Counted from the first letter of the stretch, positions 48,010-60,466 are shown. The stretch is 64,000 nt of DNA from Galaxea fascicularis (GCA_948470475.1 OX419336.1:25483005-25547004), one strand, 5' to 3'. Program-made: numbers and translations. Notes: generated by a model not told the origin, from the sequence alone.

Positions 48010-50500
48010 TCGTTTAGCAAGGTTATCACTGGTGATCCAACAGAAGAACAGCAATTGGGGTTGGAGCCCATAAAAGTGGACAAACCAAACATCAAGCTCA
48101 CCCCAACTGAGATCGCTGTGCAACAGCAATGTTTCTCAGAGGTTGCTGCTGTGGCAGGAGCCCTTGGATTAACAATATTTGAGAAGTGTGCTACGAATAC
48201 CTTACGCGAGGCTACATTGAAGCGACCCTTGAAGCCTCTAACTATAGATCCACAAGGTTATGCGCAATCTATGCAGGGGTTGCTTTCAGAACTGGAGAAA
48301 CACGCTGAAGACAACAAAGATGATGACAATTTTGGAACTGTTTGTGAACAAGAAGAAAAACTAACTCTTGTTTATGGATCTGATGACACTGTACTTGGAA
48401 ACGTTGAAGATGCAGATGCAGATGCTAGTGATATTGTTAGTGTTGTAGCTAGCAAAGGTGATGGTGGTCTAGGGTTAGTTGCTCTTGGAACTGGTGGGGT
48501 TGGTAGAAAGGTTACAAGTCAGCATGTTAAGAGTTCCAGTTAGTGTTGCAGTTAACAAAGATGATAGTGGTGACAGTAAGCTTCCTGTTGCAACTGGTGA
48601 GGAAAGTGGTGACGGCAAACATGTGGTCCCCAAAGGGAATGAAAGCAATAAGAGTGGGAAAAGTGCCAAAAGCGACGATAACCATCTTCAATCCTACCAA
48701 GGAAAATAGTCACAACAAACGGCACAGCTGCCCATTTTGCGACTTTGTTGGTGTGCATCTACCAAGACACCTTGCCTCAAAACATTCAGAACATGCTGGA
48801 ACTGCAAGGGAGCGTGCATGCTTGGTGTACAGAGCTGATGAGGAGGTTAACCAAAAGAAGGGAAAAACAACGACCCTCTGTACCACTGTGGGCTTCCTGA
48901 TTGCACCACAATAGTCAGCCGAATGTCACAGCACTTGTGGGGAGCACACAAGCTGGCGGACCCTGGCAGGATATCAGCTGCCAAGAAAACTTTCATGAGG
49001 ATTTCAGGTACAAAAACAAGGCGTTAAAAACCAAGGCCAGAGCAAAGCTCTAAAGCCAGCCCATCTAAAAAAGGAAAGCAACTAGTAACTTCCCAAGAAA
49101 AGCTAACTAACAAGGCTAAGCCCCTTGAAAAGCCCCCTAGAAAGAAAAATCTGAAGTACAATATGATGATGATTCTAATGATTCCCTTCAAGAATCCTCT
49201 GAAGAATGTGAAGGTGCAGAGAAGCTTTTTCCTAAAGAAGGAATGAAATGGGGTCAATTGCAACGAGATGCCACCACCAGGGGCCACTTATTATCCAGCT
49301 TCTTCAGCTATATTCTCCACGCGGGGCGACGGCGTCATTCTGAAGAACAGGCACTCATCCACACTCGCCAACTAAATATCATTTTCGAAACCTTAGACCC
49401 TTGTGGAACTGATAAAAAAATAAAATAAATAATTACTTTATTTACCCTCGGATTTTAGAGTAGCTTATGCAGCTAATATCTCCGAGCATTTATCAAATAA
49501 ACTTAACATGATAAGAATCCCAGCCGGCGGGAGGCAAACCGGTTGGCTATTTTACAAGGATGACCAAGGAGTTGAACCAGGTACTTACCCAGAACAACAC
49601 CAGCTAGTGCCCAGAGCGGGATTTGAACCCGGGTCACACGCATTGAAATCCAGCGCCCTAACCACTCGGCCACCCTGCCTCCCAACTGCCTTATCAGAAA
49701 CAATGGTTTCGATTACTGGGATAAATTAGCTGGCCCAAAACTAACAAGCAAAGAGCTGACTGGCAACACTTTGAAGGTGTATATCTGCAGCCTGGAAATG
49801 TTAACCACTTTCATTCAGAAGAATTTGTTTTACAAGAAAGACCTACTCTGTGAATCAGACAAAGTGGCCATAATAAGTCTCAATACCCCCTGCCAGAGTA
49901 CAGGTCGACAACCACAAGAAAGGTAGATGATTGCTTCAAAAAACTAAAACCAGACGACATAAGACAATTTGAGAATTCCGAGCTGGCAAAGAATGCTGTG
50001 AAGCTTTTGGCCGACACTATCAACCATTGTCCCCTGACCAAAGGTGAATTCCCAGTAGTTAGTGACTACGTTTTGGTCACAGCAATGTATGAGAATGGTG
50101 CTAGATCGGGACCACTTGAGAATGCAAAGATGACATGCTTCAAACAAGCAGAGTTTACTGAGTCCAACAACCACTGGACCATCATTGGGAATGAGCACAA
50201 AATCACAAGCCACCAGGGCCCTGCTGAAATTGCAATGGACGGATGGCTCTTTGGCTACACAAAGTTGTATGTTCAGTACATTTGCCCATGCTTTATAGCC
50301 AGTGGAGAAGAACATCTTTTCATTAGGGATGATGGCCACGCCTTTAGAAAAGGTACCATTGGCCCTCATGTTGCTGAAGTGACGGGCAGGCATGTGACAA
50401 GATTTAAGAGTGACAGCAACGAAAATCTGGAAGATCTATTCTTCCAGTGCTGGCAAGATGTCACCCATGACTGTGGACTCTACACAAGCTGTTAATGCTT
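48010..50500 (+). pseudogene. Crypton-like tyrosine recombinase gene relic
   Basis: Pieces in several frames: helical sequence LTPTEIAVQQQCFSEV (48055-48543), a zinc finger HSCPFCDFVGVHLPRHLASKH (about 48721-48790), and a recombinase-like block (about 49905-50495) reading YENGARSGPLENAK (catalytic Arg position), IIGNEHKITSHQGPAEI and EHLFIRDDGHAF. NxxR.G..xN...F..A followed by HKT..GPA is the layout of Crypton-type tyrosine recombinases in cnidarians. Stops and frame changes separate the pieces, and a SINE interrupts them. The C-terminal HxxR/Tyr part is missing. Confidence 0.45.
49405..49690 (-). mobile_element. tRNA-derived SINE
   Basis: On the minus strand the head begins gggaggcagggtggccgag near 49683 and has the pol III A box (tggccgagtggttagggcg) and B box (gggttcaaatccc), as in a Ser/Leu-type tRNA. 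It is followed by a non-tRNA body and an AT-rich tail near 49405-49440. It is not a tRNA gene: the sequence after the B box does not close an acceptor stem with the head. Confidence 0.75.
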
Positions 50501-51888
50501 GCGTTACATTATTGTTTAATTTAGACTTCCAGTGGGCGTTCACTGTCTATTGATTTATATGATCATAGTGTTACTAGTGTTGCATTTTTGTCCTGTGGTC
50601 TCGTCACGTGTACAAGTTATTCAAGTCGTTTTGTTTTAAAGTTTCTTTGGTCACGCCACCAGCGTACCGGGACCGATATGTAAGTCAATATTTATTATTC
50701 TTTTGTATTGTGGCAATCGCCCCTTTTTAGGTTCCGTTGGCGTTTGCTTGTTTATCTTTGGGTCGGGCTATGTTATGTCATTTTGGTTATTTTATTTAGG
50801 CCCTTGTAGTATGTATTTATGTCACTTCTTTAGGGAAAGCGTAGGCTTAGGTAGCTTTCCAAATGTTTATTCCTTTACGCATGATTGCTGATTATTGTAA
50901 CTGATTTGCCCTTAGTTTCGCTATTCAATATTTCTTTTAGTGCCACGTGCTATTGCATAATAGTTTTACTATTCCTTTAGTGATTCGGTTTGTGTTTGCA
51001 TTCTTTGTAGTTTACGACTTGTTTTTAGTTGATTTGGACCCTTTCAGTCCGTAAAGTATCCCCACGTTTGGTTTACGATTCTTTGGGCGCGATTATCCTT
51101 GACACTTCATTCGGTCTCACAAAATCGCTTACCCACAGCTACACAACCCATAGAACAGCATTTCACCCACTTCCCTAAGATGCCTAGTAGTATCACTGGT
51201 ACTAGTAGTATCAAAAAAAAAAGTAAAATGGTTTTGTGCACGTGGTGGTTGTGGGCAAAAGAAAAAACTAATGTACACATTGTCCTGTCATTTGCTATGT
51301 GTATGTTAGTGATGTTAATTGTGTCCCTTCGTGATGGGGCTCATAATGCATCTGTTATGTGTTAAAACAACAACAACACACAGTCTGAGACATTCATTAG
51401 GGATAAACCAACCCCTGGGGAGTGCCCCACGAATGTTCTCAGTCTGCTTGACTGTTGTCAAAAAAAAAAAAAAAACCCAACAACAACAAAAACCTGTAAA
51501 TGTTGTATATCATGCAACGTATATCTTAGTTCTGTTGAATATGACCAGATCCGAGCGTGGTTCAAGAATTCCTATTAAGGTCAGGTGAATCACTTAATGA
51601 CAGTGACGGGCTTTGTATTGTTGTAATGTTTGTGGTGTTTGTGTGTTTGTGTCCCTCTCACAGTAGTCCTACTTTGTCATGGTTGACAGGCTTGTGTGCC
51701 TTTAAGAACCTCAGACCTGTACAGGTCTGAAGGGGAGAGGCCAGACTAAAGGGGCTACAACATCTTTGTGCACGTCTGTTAAATACTCTTGGAAAAATAA
51801 AACCCGTCATATTCTGAGAAGAGGCCTCAGAATATTACACAAGGTTGTACACATTGTAACCATTTTGATCAAAATTTTGAAAGTGTCT
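50501..51888. other. spacer, nothing recognised
   Basis: AT-rich, with an A-run at about 51460-51475 and CAA repeats. Open frames are short and without domains. The text near 51700-51830 (cagacctgtacaggtctg) holds a small palindrome. Confidence 0.35.
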
Positions 51889-51962
51889 AAAAGACTTTCT
51901 TTTACTTAGTTTATCGCGAAAATAGTTCTTTTAGCTATAAACTAAGTAAAAGAAAGTCTTTT
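51889..51962. repeat. perfect hairpin, 26-bp arms
   Basis: The arm aaaagactttcttttactta... (51889-51914) is matched by its exact complement at 51937-51962 with a 22-base loop. The inner part acttagtttat is also found in the hairpin at 55462-55552. Confidence 0.8.
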
Positions 51963-52243
51963 GGACGCTCTAAAAGTAAGATAGGCACAATTTTCAAAAC
52001 TCCTGTAAGAAAATTGCAATTCTAGGGTAAGCAAAAAACTTGACCCAAACAGCTAGATTTAAGTTAATCTTTAACGTGGCACCAGTTTTACATCATTCCC
52101 CATCATTACTTAAAAGATTAAGGACAATGCAGTGTAAGTTTAGTGCAATGTAAGGAATGCGCAGTTTGCAGTGAGCAGGGTGCTGTCACGGTCAGGAGGG
52201 CACAAAAACCCCCCCTGAAGGACGGCGCGGATGAACATGCCCC

Positions 52244-52272
52244 AAACCCCTAACCCCTAACCCTAACCCTTA
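52244..52272. repeat. short interstitial telomere-like repeat
   Basis: Four to five units of CCCTAA/CCCCTAA in a row. CCCTAA is the animal telomere repeat on this strand, but the array is far too short to be a telomere. Confidence 0.7.
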
Positions 52273-52841
52273 GAGCTAATCAGTGAACCCAAAAACCGAA
52301 TCTGATCTAAATCTAATACAGTTAAAAAACAAAATTACCTAGTTAAGAAGAACCAACTAGTGAAAAAATAAAATTTACTACAACATACACAAACAAACTC
52401 TTATCAATGTCGGGTTGTATATTGTACCTTTTTTTCTACATTTACAGTGTGTTTCACAAAACTTTTGACAGACGGTTTCCAAAGTTCGTTTGAAATTCTT
52501 GCAGTTCGCTGCATACTGAGCAATTTTATTACATAGTTGCCAGACAAATCGCGAACTTTGAAACGAAGTTGTAAATGAATCCCACTGTCACACTACAGGA
52601 GAACAATGAACAGTTACTTCAAAGAATTTGGCGTAATATTGAAATCAAGATATAAACATTGTTCATAATGAAATGGTAATAAAGTTATTGTTCCGTAACC
52701 TTTTCGAGTTATTTGTTTAACTAATAGTGTTCTCTCAGAGTACTTAATATGAATAAAACAAGAAAAACTTGAGGGGGTCTTAAACCCGGATGGGCTTATA
52801 ATCAGCTTATTTTTGGTTTGCATGTAGGTGAGCCTATAACT

Positions 52842-52856
52842 GGGGGGGGGGGGGGG
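52842..52856 (+). repeat. run of 15 G
   Basis: Mononucleotide G tract inside an AT-rich spacer; its length may be unreliable in sequencing. Confidence 0.85.
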
Positions 52857-52918
52857 CTCATAAGTGGCAGTTTACAGTATCGGATAAGCCACTGGCACAT
52901 TCCAACACTTAACCATAT

Positions 52919-54486
52919 GTCATAATTAAGTGAAGTACGATCGTCCGGGTGAGTTAGTCCTGAGAAGGACTGTTTGTGGCGACATTGACTGACGTTTCGA
53001 CAACCTGAGCGGAAGTCATCATCAGAGTCAAGTGATTTGTGTAACGTCAGTAGATGGTATAAGTACTCTGGTCGTTGATGTGATTGGTCAAGGAAGTCGT
53101 GATGTTATTGGTCGACTGTCAGTTAAGCCTAGTTGTCATTGGCTGAGAAGACTGTATACAGTGATTGGTGCGTTTCGATCCATCTTTTGTTAGTCTAATG
53201 TGTGTACGTGTATTGTTAGTAAAATTAGTTGGTCTGTTGTTTGTCTGTTGTAAACAGTGATTGGTGCGTTTCGATCCATGTTTTGTTAGACTAATGTCTG
53301 TATGTGTGTCGTTGTCGGTCAGTCTGTTGTTTGTCCGTTGTTTATGTTGTCGACAAGTCATTTGTAAGGTGCGGGAAGTTGTAAGCAATGGTTTAGTGGT
53401 GTCTGTTCTAAGTTAGTAAACCAGCTTTCCAGTACAATCCGTTGGTAGTAATTAGTACTGTATGTAACACATTCGGCAGAGTCCCAGTCGATTCTGTGGT
53501 TTGTCTGTAAATGGTGTTCAGCAATGTTATTGTTGAGGTCACCATTTCTCGTCGCTCGTTTGTGTTCAGTCAGTCTGACGTTCAAGTTTCTGCCGGTCTC
53601 ACAGATATAGGTGGCCTGGCAGTCGCAGCATTTGATCTTGTAAACTGCTCCTTGTCTGTTCTTTGGTTCGTCTTTGTCCTTAACGTTTGTCAGTAGTTGC
53701 CGTAAAGTGGTGATGGGTTTATGAGCAACACGGATGTTGTAGGGCTGTAGGATCTAAGGTATTGTAGCTGTGGTGACAGGTGTCGCATTCGTGTTTGTAA
53801 CGTTAGGTTCTGCACAGTAGGTGTTGCGTCTAACAAAGTCGCGGTTGTAGTTGTTTTTACTGAAAACGTTGTCTAAGTACTCATGTTCGTCTGTTAAACT
53901 GTTGTGTGAGTCGCAAACTAGTTGCACTCGTTAGGGTACATATTGTCATTGCTTTGTGTGAAGTAGGGTTGTAAGAGCATTCGTCAAGTAGTCGGTCAGT
54001 ATGTGTAGGTTTCCTGTAAACTGTAGTTCATAGTTGTTTGTTGTCAAGGGTAACCAAGCAGTCTAGAAAAGGTATCTTACCATTCTCCTCGATCTCCTTG
54101 GTGAACTGGATGTGGTCGTTCTGTCTGTTGAGGTGTTTGTGAAACTCGTCGATTTCGTCTTTGTGTAGGGCTGTAAAAGTGTCGCCAACGTAGCGTAGCC
54201 AGAGTGGTATCGTTCGTTTGTAAGTTGCTAGGGCTTGTTCCTCGATGTTTTGCATAACGATTTCTGCAAGGCCAGGCTTAACTGACAGTCCACCAATAAC
54301 ATCATGACTTCGTTGACCAATCACATCAACGACCAGAGTACTTATACCATCTACTGACGTTACACAAATCACTTGACTCTGATGATGACTTCCGCTCAGG
54401 TTGTCGAAACGTCAGTCAATGTCACCACAAACAGTCCTTCTCAGGACTACACTCACCCGGACGATTATATTTCACTTAATTATGAC
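52919..54486 (-). mobile_element. Penelope-like element with ~210-bp inverted terminal repeats
   Basis: Ends 52919-53130 and 54274-54486 are inverted copies (gtcataattaagtgaa..., gtccgggtgag, cagtcaatgtc..., ccatctactgacgtt). Between them, on the minus strand, is RT-like sequence (LSVKPGLAEIVMQNIEE, LWLRYVGDTF, near 54300-54160) and a GIY-YIG-like C-terminal region (NLNVRLTEHKRATRNGD, NNNIAEHHLQTNH, near 53590-53480). RT followed by GIY-YIG is the Penelope layout. The catalytic YVDD is YVGD, and the centre has stops, so it is dead. It lies against a P2X7-type gene relic. Confidence 0.75.
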
Positions 54487-54545
54487 ATGACTCCTGGGTT
54501 CAAACCATTTACGAAAGTTGTTTTCATTGAATACAAACCAACTAA

Positions 54546-55046
54546 TGTCCTCTATAGAGAGTGCTTCCGAAACAGAACGCAACCAATATAGCAGTGGAAA
54601 TGAAGAATCTCGAATTGAAGTTGAAGCTAGTGATTGTGTTTGGAACTCGATGAGTCGCCAACAAGAGCTAATTCGCTAGAACCTTATGTGGATGAACCCT
54701 TAACGGATGAAGAGTGGCTTGCAAACTATAAGAAAGGGAAGGAGGAAAAAGATCAGCTAGAAAATGAGTTGAAACAATGCTTGGAAAATTCTGTACATGT
54801 CAGACTGGTAGGTTCTTCTATTATTAGCATGTGAATTACTTCACTTTTAGGTGTACCTGTCGTAATTGTAGCCACGATCTTTTGACAAACATTAGCGAAT
54901 GCTACTGCTGTAAAGAAACTGAAGGCTGCTGTGAGGCGCTTACAAGTGAAATTGTTTGGGATGATCTTGAAGAGGGACAAGAGCTGCAATGTATAACCAA
55001 ACATCCGGGGTTCAGGCCAGTTTGCCTGGAGAAGTGGAGCCTTTGA
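54546..55046 (+). pseudogene. P2X7-type intracellular-domain gene fragment
   Basis: A first exon begins near ATG 54546 and, after a frame change near 54630, reads DESPTRANSLEPYVDEPL and a coiled coil, to a donor G|GTAGGT near 54808. A second exon starts after cacttttag at 54851 and reads CTCRNCSHDLL ... ECYCCKETEG and CITKHPGFRPVCLEKW. That Cys pattern matches the intracellular ballast domain of P2X7 receptors, which occurs without the channel part in many cnidarian genes. A Penelope-like element abuts the 5' side and piggyBac element 2 the 3' side. Confidence 0.55.
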
Positions 55047-55461
55047 TTACCAAATGGCAAATACCGAACCACGACAAAGCAAGCCTACAAAAACACTGGA
55101 TCTGAGGAAAGATGCGGTGGATCTTTAACCCTTTCTCTCCTGAACCAACCAAAACCAGCTGGTCGGATATGCTCTGCTTTTCCTGAACCAGCCAAAACCT
55201 GCCGAAAAACACGACTCTGTTTTGCTCTTCTCTCCCCTCCCCTAGAACTAAATATTAGATAGACAAACATTTGTCCATTATTTAGGAGTTATTGACCAAT
55301 CATATTGCAGTTACTGCACATAACAAAGGTCTCCCAAGGAAGAGAGAGAGGGTTGCAAATTTCGTCTTGTCTCGTGTGAAGCGTGAAAACATGGCGACCA
55401 TCAAGTTTCTTTTCTATGAAAGAAACGTTTGTGAATTGTCGTCTGCAAGCTGGGCAATCAC

Positions 55462-55552
55462 TTAGTTTATGATCAACTTGGAGCCGATAAAGCAGAGAAG
55501 CTTCCTTTATGGGATTATTTGCTTTATCGACTCCAAGTTAATCATAAACTAG
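55462..55552. repeat. subterminal hairpin of piggyBac element 2
   Basis: tagtttatgatcaacttgga... pairs with its complement ending ...atcataaacta across a loop of about 25 bases, with one or two bulges. It lies directly before the transposase ATG (55559). Confidence 0.75.
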
Positions 55553-55558
55553 GTGAGA

Positions 55559-57204
55559 ATGGCAAGGGGTCTAGATGTAAGTGTCGAGGAGTACAGAGCG
55601 ATTTTCGGAGATTCTGATAGTGAAGACATCGGAGATATTGAGGGAGACGGTTCAGATATCGATTTCTCAGGAATTGATGAAGATGATGAGGAAAGTAGCG
55701 AGGAAGTGGGTGGCAGGATTCGCAATGAAAGAGCTGCTGAAGGCGCCTCTGATACCGATGATGAAGAAGAAGAGCAATGGACCGATCATCTGAGTAACAT
55801 CGCAGTTGATGACTTTACAGCACAAGCTGGTTTTCTCATAGATGTAGGAATCGATCTGAAAGCTGATAATTTTTTTTCATTTATGTTTGGCGAGGATCTT
55901 TTTGATAGAATTGTGGTGCAGACAAATCGCTATGCTCATCAAAAATTAGCCGGCAATGAACAGCGCCTCGGTCGATGGTGGGATGTAAACAAAGATGAAA
56001 TGAAAGCCTACTTTGGAATCTGTGTGATCATGGGGTTAAATATTTTGCCTAAATTGCCAACTACTGGTCTTCTGATGTTTTTATGGGCAATGAGGCAATA
56101 AAAAGAGCCATGCTGGAAAATAGGTTTGAAGAAATAAGTCAGTATTTCCAGGTAAAGGATTCAACTTGGGAGCCCGCACATGGTGAAGAAAATTATGATC
56201 ACCTTTACAAATGTCGGCCCGCTTTGACAATGAGTTTGAGAAATGTTCAACACTGTTATTCCCCCACTAAAAACATTTGTATCGACGAAGGAATGATAGC
56301 TTTTAAAGGCAGATTATCATTCCACCAATATTTGACAGCAAAACCAACAAAATACGGCATAAAGGTGTGGATGGCAGCTGATTCTTCGAACAGATATGTT
56401 CTAAGTTTTTCTGTTTACCTTGGAAGCGCAGGCGAGAATCGAAGGCTTTACGGACTAGGTTATGATGTGGTAATGAACATGGCGTGTCCTTTCTTGAATA
56501 GAAAGCACCACCTTTGTTTCTGTAATTTCTTTTCAAGTCCAGTTCTTTTAGATCATTTGCTTGCTCAACAAACCTATACTTGTTCGACAGTGCAATCCGC
56601 GCACCAAGGCCTTCCTCCATGTGCCAAAACTATACTTTGCAATGCTGGAAAAACGATTACTTGGCAAAGAGGGAGTCTTTTGTTTACAAAATGGCATGAT
56701 AAACGTGATGTGGCATTATTGTCAACGAATGCGTCACCAGACGAACCTTCCAGAACTGTTCAACGCAGGAAAAATGGAAGAAAATTTGGCATACAGAAAC
56801 CGTGTGTGTCCAATGTTTACACCGCGAACATGGGAGGCATTGATCGAGCTGATCAAATACGATCCTTTTACACTGTTGGAAGGTAGTCACGAAAGTGGTA
56901 TCGCTATATTTTTTGGTTTGTCTTCAATGTTGCTGCATGCAATGCATATATTTTAGAGTGTGAACACCGAAGAAGGAATCAGCGAAAATGGCCTCAAGCT
57001 GATTTTCGCTTAGAATTGGGGAAGAGTTTGATCAATGGCTACCCCTATCGAAAGCAACCAGCAAACCAAGTCCCGGCCGATGAGCCAAGAAGAGATCACC
57101 AGTCAGTTCGTTTAGAGGTCCAATGCAAGGCTTCTGGCAGGAAGACACTGAGAGTGTACCCAGTTGAAACCAAGAATAAGTGCCAACAGTGCAATGTTGC
57201 GTGA
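55559..57204 (+). pseudogene. piggyBac transposase, second lineage, broken
   Basis: ATG 55559. Acidic start (DSDSEDIGDIEGDGSDID), then RIVVQTNRYAHQKLAGNEQ and MKAYFGICVIMGLN. The frame shifts near 56090. The next frame has NICIDEGMIAFKGRLSFHQY (first Asp region) and YTANMGGIDRADQIRSFYTVGR (third). It shifts again near 56880, then reads NGYPYRKQ and the Cys-containing tail. The second catalytic region (about 56510) is altered, with CNFFSSPVLL where TDNFFTS would be usual. So the copy is inactive by frame and probably by residue. Confidence 0.8.
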
Positions 57205-57687
57205 TGTAAACTGTGATGTTTTGATGAGTATCACAGCGCAAACTCTTGAACATTTGATCCGTCAGTTCAAGTCTTAATTTCACCTTTTTAGAATAAGCAA
57301 ACAATGTAAATATGCAATTGAAGCTGAAAACAACACTTATTTTTTTCATTTTATTGTACATTGTCAAATCATAATGCTGTTCTTGTTGGTTTTTTGACCC
57401 AAAAGAAACCTTAGCTCTTGAAATTCAAATGGAGCTCATGGCGGCAAATTCAAATTTTTTAATGAACATGAAGTTAATTGAATTCACGTGTAAAGCTTTA
57501 CCAGTATGGGTTAAGTTCACCTCTCTATTTAAAACAACAATATTTTAAGTTTAATACTCCTTAGCCAGATCTATCCATAGAGTCCCCAAATTTTACTGAG
57601 CATACATGTTTTGGATTTGTGTTAATATTTTGTGTGACTGCCAAAATTAGCTCTAGGAATAGCAGGTATTCAGAGTGAAAGGGTTAA

Positions 57688-58193
57688 AGTTTTCACTTCT
57701 TTGCTTCCTTGTTAGAGGTCGTGAACCATTTCAACTATGGACATATTGTAACAAATCTACCATGACTGGAATTGAATGTTGTTGAGGCACAATCCATAAT
57801 TTCCTTCCGAGCCAAGCTGGACACATTCTGCATATTTTGTTTTATTATTATTATTATTTATTTATTACTATAATACAAATTAAGATAGGACCCTGCACAC
57901 ACTCTGGTTAGTCCAGAACCCATGTTTTATCAGTGAGAGTATATAACAAAGAAAAAGCGTGTAATGAACAAGGCTGAAATAACTATAGTCTGAAATTCAG
58001 CCGTCTCTTCCCTTTACCTCAAAGGTGCCGCAGGAGAGAGATGTCTGAATTCCGAGCATTATAATGTCGTCCGGCAACGTCACATACTTATTCGAATATG
58101 GTAGGTAGTTTTTGATTGGTTTGAATTCTATAACCTTTTATTATTGGTTCAACGCGCCAAGGAAGACATTTCAAGGATTGTACACTGTAAAAA
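57688..58193. other. spacer with a TTA/TTTA microsatellite
   Basis: (TTA)n/(TTTA)n run at about 57841-57868. Otherwise nothing recognised. Confidence 0.4.
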
Positions 58194-59960
58194 ATGGCGG
58201 GATCGCAAGACACGCTGGACAATTTTAAAGCAATATTCAAGAAAGTTTGCAGAGTATTTTACTGCGTTTTGGCTTAACAGAGTTGAAGGATGAACAGAAG
58301 AAAGCTTTGTTTTATCTTCTTTCTTGAAAGGATGTTTTCATCAATCTTCCTACAGGCTTTGGCAAAAGTCTAATATATCAACTCTCACCTCTGGTTGCTT
58401 TGATTAAAGATCAAGTTAAAGGTCTTCAACAGAGAGAAATTAAGGCTTCGTTTATCGGTGCCAGTCAAGAGGAGGACAATTTCAAGGAAATTGTGAATGG
58501 GGAAATGAACATTGTGTATTCGTCACCAGAAGTGATGCTGGCAAATGATCGCTGGCAAGAGATGATTTGCTCAAGTTTACCAAAAAAAAATGTGGTTGTT
58601 GTAGCGGTAGATTAAGCCCACTGCATCACTCACTGGTAGGCGAACATTTAGCTTTTTAAATGGAAAATCAGAGCAACTACAGAATGCAGGACCACTTTGG
58701 ACCACCTTTTGAAGAACAAGGCATAACACAATAGACACTTTTGTGATTCAATGAGATGTAAATAAGTGGCCTGCATTCTGTAGATTAGCCAGAAAAATCT
58801 TCTCTATCCAGGGTATATAATTATTTCCTATTTTGTTCGTTGTTATTTCACATTTGGAACTGATTTTGACATTGTTCTCTTGTTGTTTGAATCACATAAA
58901 CGTTTTCAAAAATGACAACATATATTTATATTATCCTGAAAGTATATAATCCATGTCAAAACACTTTCGTGGCCTGTCTGTTCTCAATGTTTTATGTTAC
59001 AATAAAGTTGATTTATTTTAGGGACCAGAGTGGAAGTTCAGGGAATGTTGCTTTCCGACGATGGTATAACAATATCCAAGAGCTGTGGTCTCTGTTGCCT
59101 AGTCAGACACCATTCATTGCCCTCACTGCAACTGCAATGAAAATAACAAGAGAGAAAATTTGCAGTGCCCTGAACATGAACAAACCAGAGTTTGTTATGG
59201 TATCTCCTGAAAGGCCTAATATCATGTATGGAGTGCTTAAAATGTCAAACAAGATCCATGTAATGGAGTATTTTGACTGGCTTTTGCAAATTATTAAGTC
59301 TAAAGGAAATCAGTCAGACAGGCGTATTATTTACTGCAGCACACTTTATTCATTATTCAGTTTGTCTTGGGTCAAGCGTGTATTTGAATGGAGAAAAGTG
59401 CAACCCCAGAGAACGAATTGTTGAAATGATGCATGCAAAGACCCCAGAAACTGTCAAAGAAACAGTGCTAAATTCAATGGCAAGCTATGATGGACATGTG
59501 AGGGTACTTATATGTACTATTGCATTTGGCATGGATGTTGATGCTAAGGAAGTCCGTACAATTATCCAATTTGGACCATCATGCAATCTGGAGAGTTATG
59601 TCCAGGAACGTGGACGTTGCAGTTGAGACGGCCAGCCAGGAAGTTGTGTAGTTCTTTATCTAGGGAGAATGCTCAGTTCCTATGCTAAAGACATCTGGAG
59701 CTATGTGTCACGTGGAACAAATCAATAGCTCCTTCATCACCCAAAAAATGTACCAACCTACTGGACATAAATGCTGCAACAGCTGTGCAGCACTGTGTCA
59801 ATGTAACAATGGCACTTGCAATTATGATCCTGCTTGGGCAGCGGCAGCACCAGCACCAGTCGAGTCAAAGAGAGGTCTCAGATGAGCAGCTTTCCACCTT
59901 GAAAAAATGGATTGCATACTGTATGGAAAAAAATTAATCCCCATCCCATAATCAAGTGTC
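58194..59960 (+). pseudogene. RecQ-like DNA helicase, decayed
   Basis: Blocks: PTGFGKSLIYQLSPLVALIK (Walker A, about 58350-58405), IVYSSPEVML and VVVVAVD with TAA where the DEAH Glu should be (58612-58614). An intron-like gap follows to about 59020. Then PFIALTATAM (motif III, about 59110), [23 protein letters not shown], a frame change near 59360, [13 protein letters not shown] (motif V) and [17 protein letters not shown] (motif VI). A TGA (about 58324) also precedes KDVF. RecQ enzymes unwind DNA in repair; this family is expanded in cnidarians. Later sequence to about 59960 has many stops. Confidence 0.75.
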
Positions 59961-60024
59961 TGCCATTTCTTGTCCAAGCTTCTTATTGGAATTTGGAAAT
60001 TTCCATATTGTTTAAGTCACTGAA

Positions 60025-60262
60025 AATGCCAATGTGATTGCATCATTTAATGACGTTCTCAAGGTCATAGAAATCTGGCAACTAAGCCATGCTGTTGAAA
60101 TTTGCAAGTTAATGAGAAACATTTTACTGACCTTGCAGAAGAAAGACTGCCAGATATTTCACCAGAAGATAGTGACATTAATGAGGATGAATGTGATGAT
60201 GGTTGGGTGCGACTATTCAATGACTCTGTTACTGAAGACAACATGGCTGCAATAATGAAGAT
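60025..60262 (+). repeat. direct repeat copy 1 (RecQ-gene C-terminal-like fragment)
   Basis: attgcatcatttaatgacg... recurs at 60467-60704 with about 10 percent differences. In one frame it reads LKVIEIWQLSHAVEI and in another DISPEDSDINEDE, resembling the acidic C-terminal end of RecQ-like cnidarian proteins. The sequence in between is a Harbinger fragment. Confidence 0.6.
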
Positions 60263-60283
60263 GTACACCTTGCTCTTTTTGGA

Positions 60284-60466
60284 GTATCTGCAGCATTTGT
60301 GTGCAGCTGCATAAAGGAAGTATCAATTGTCATAGTCCAAAAAATGAAAGCAAAATTCATCACGACTCCAAAAGGGGAAGAGCTAAATGAGATCATGCAA
60401 ATCTACAAAGGCAAGTGGCAATTACATATGGGCAAAGGCGCAATCGATATTACACACATCCCGATT
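60284..60466 (+). pseudogene. PIF/Harbinger transposase fragment
   Basis: Reads KMKAKFITTPKGEELNEI in one frame and GAIDITHIPIIA, the region of the first catalytic Asp in Harbinger transposases. It matches 62126-62310 closely. It lies between the two direct repeat copies, suggesting a duplication that captured it. Confidence 0.55.

Larger units (their letters stand above)
55129..57683 (+). mobile_element. piggyBac element 2 flanked by TTAA
   Basis: Begins CCCTTTC and ends GAAAGGG, bounded by TTAA at 55125-55128 and 57684-57687. Length 2,555 bp. It contains a transposase relic and a large hairpin before the gene. The end spacer 57205-57683 has no gene. Confidence 0.85.

Noticed and set aside
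49503..49690. A functional tRNA gene on the minus strand
   Set aside because: A and B boxes are present, but the acceptor stem does not close and a SINE body and AT-rich tail follow.
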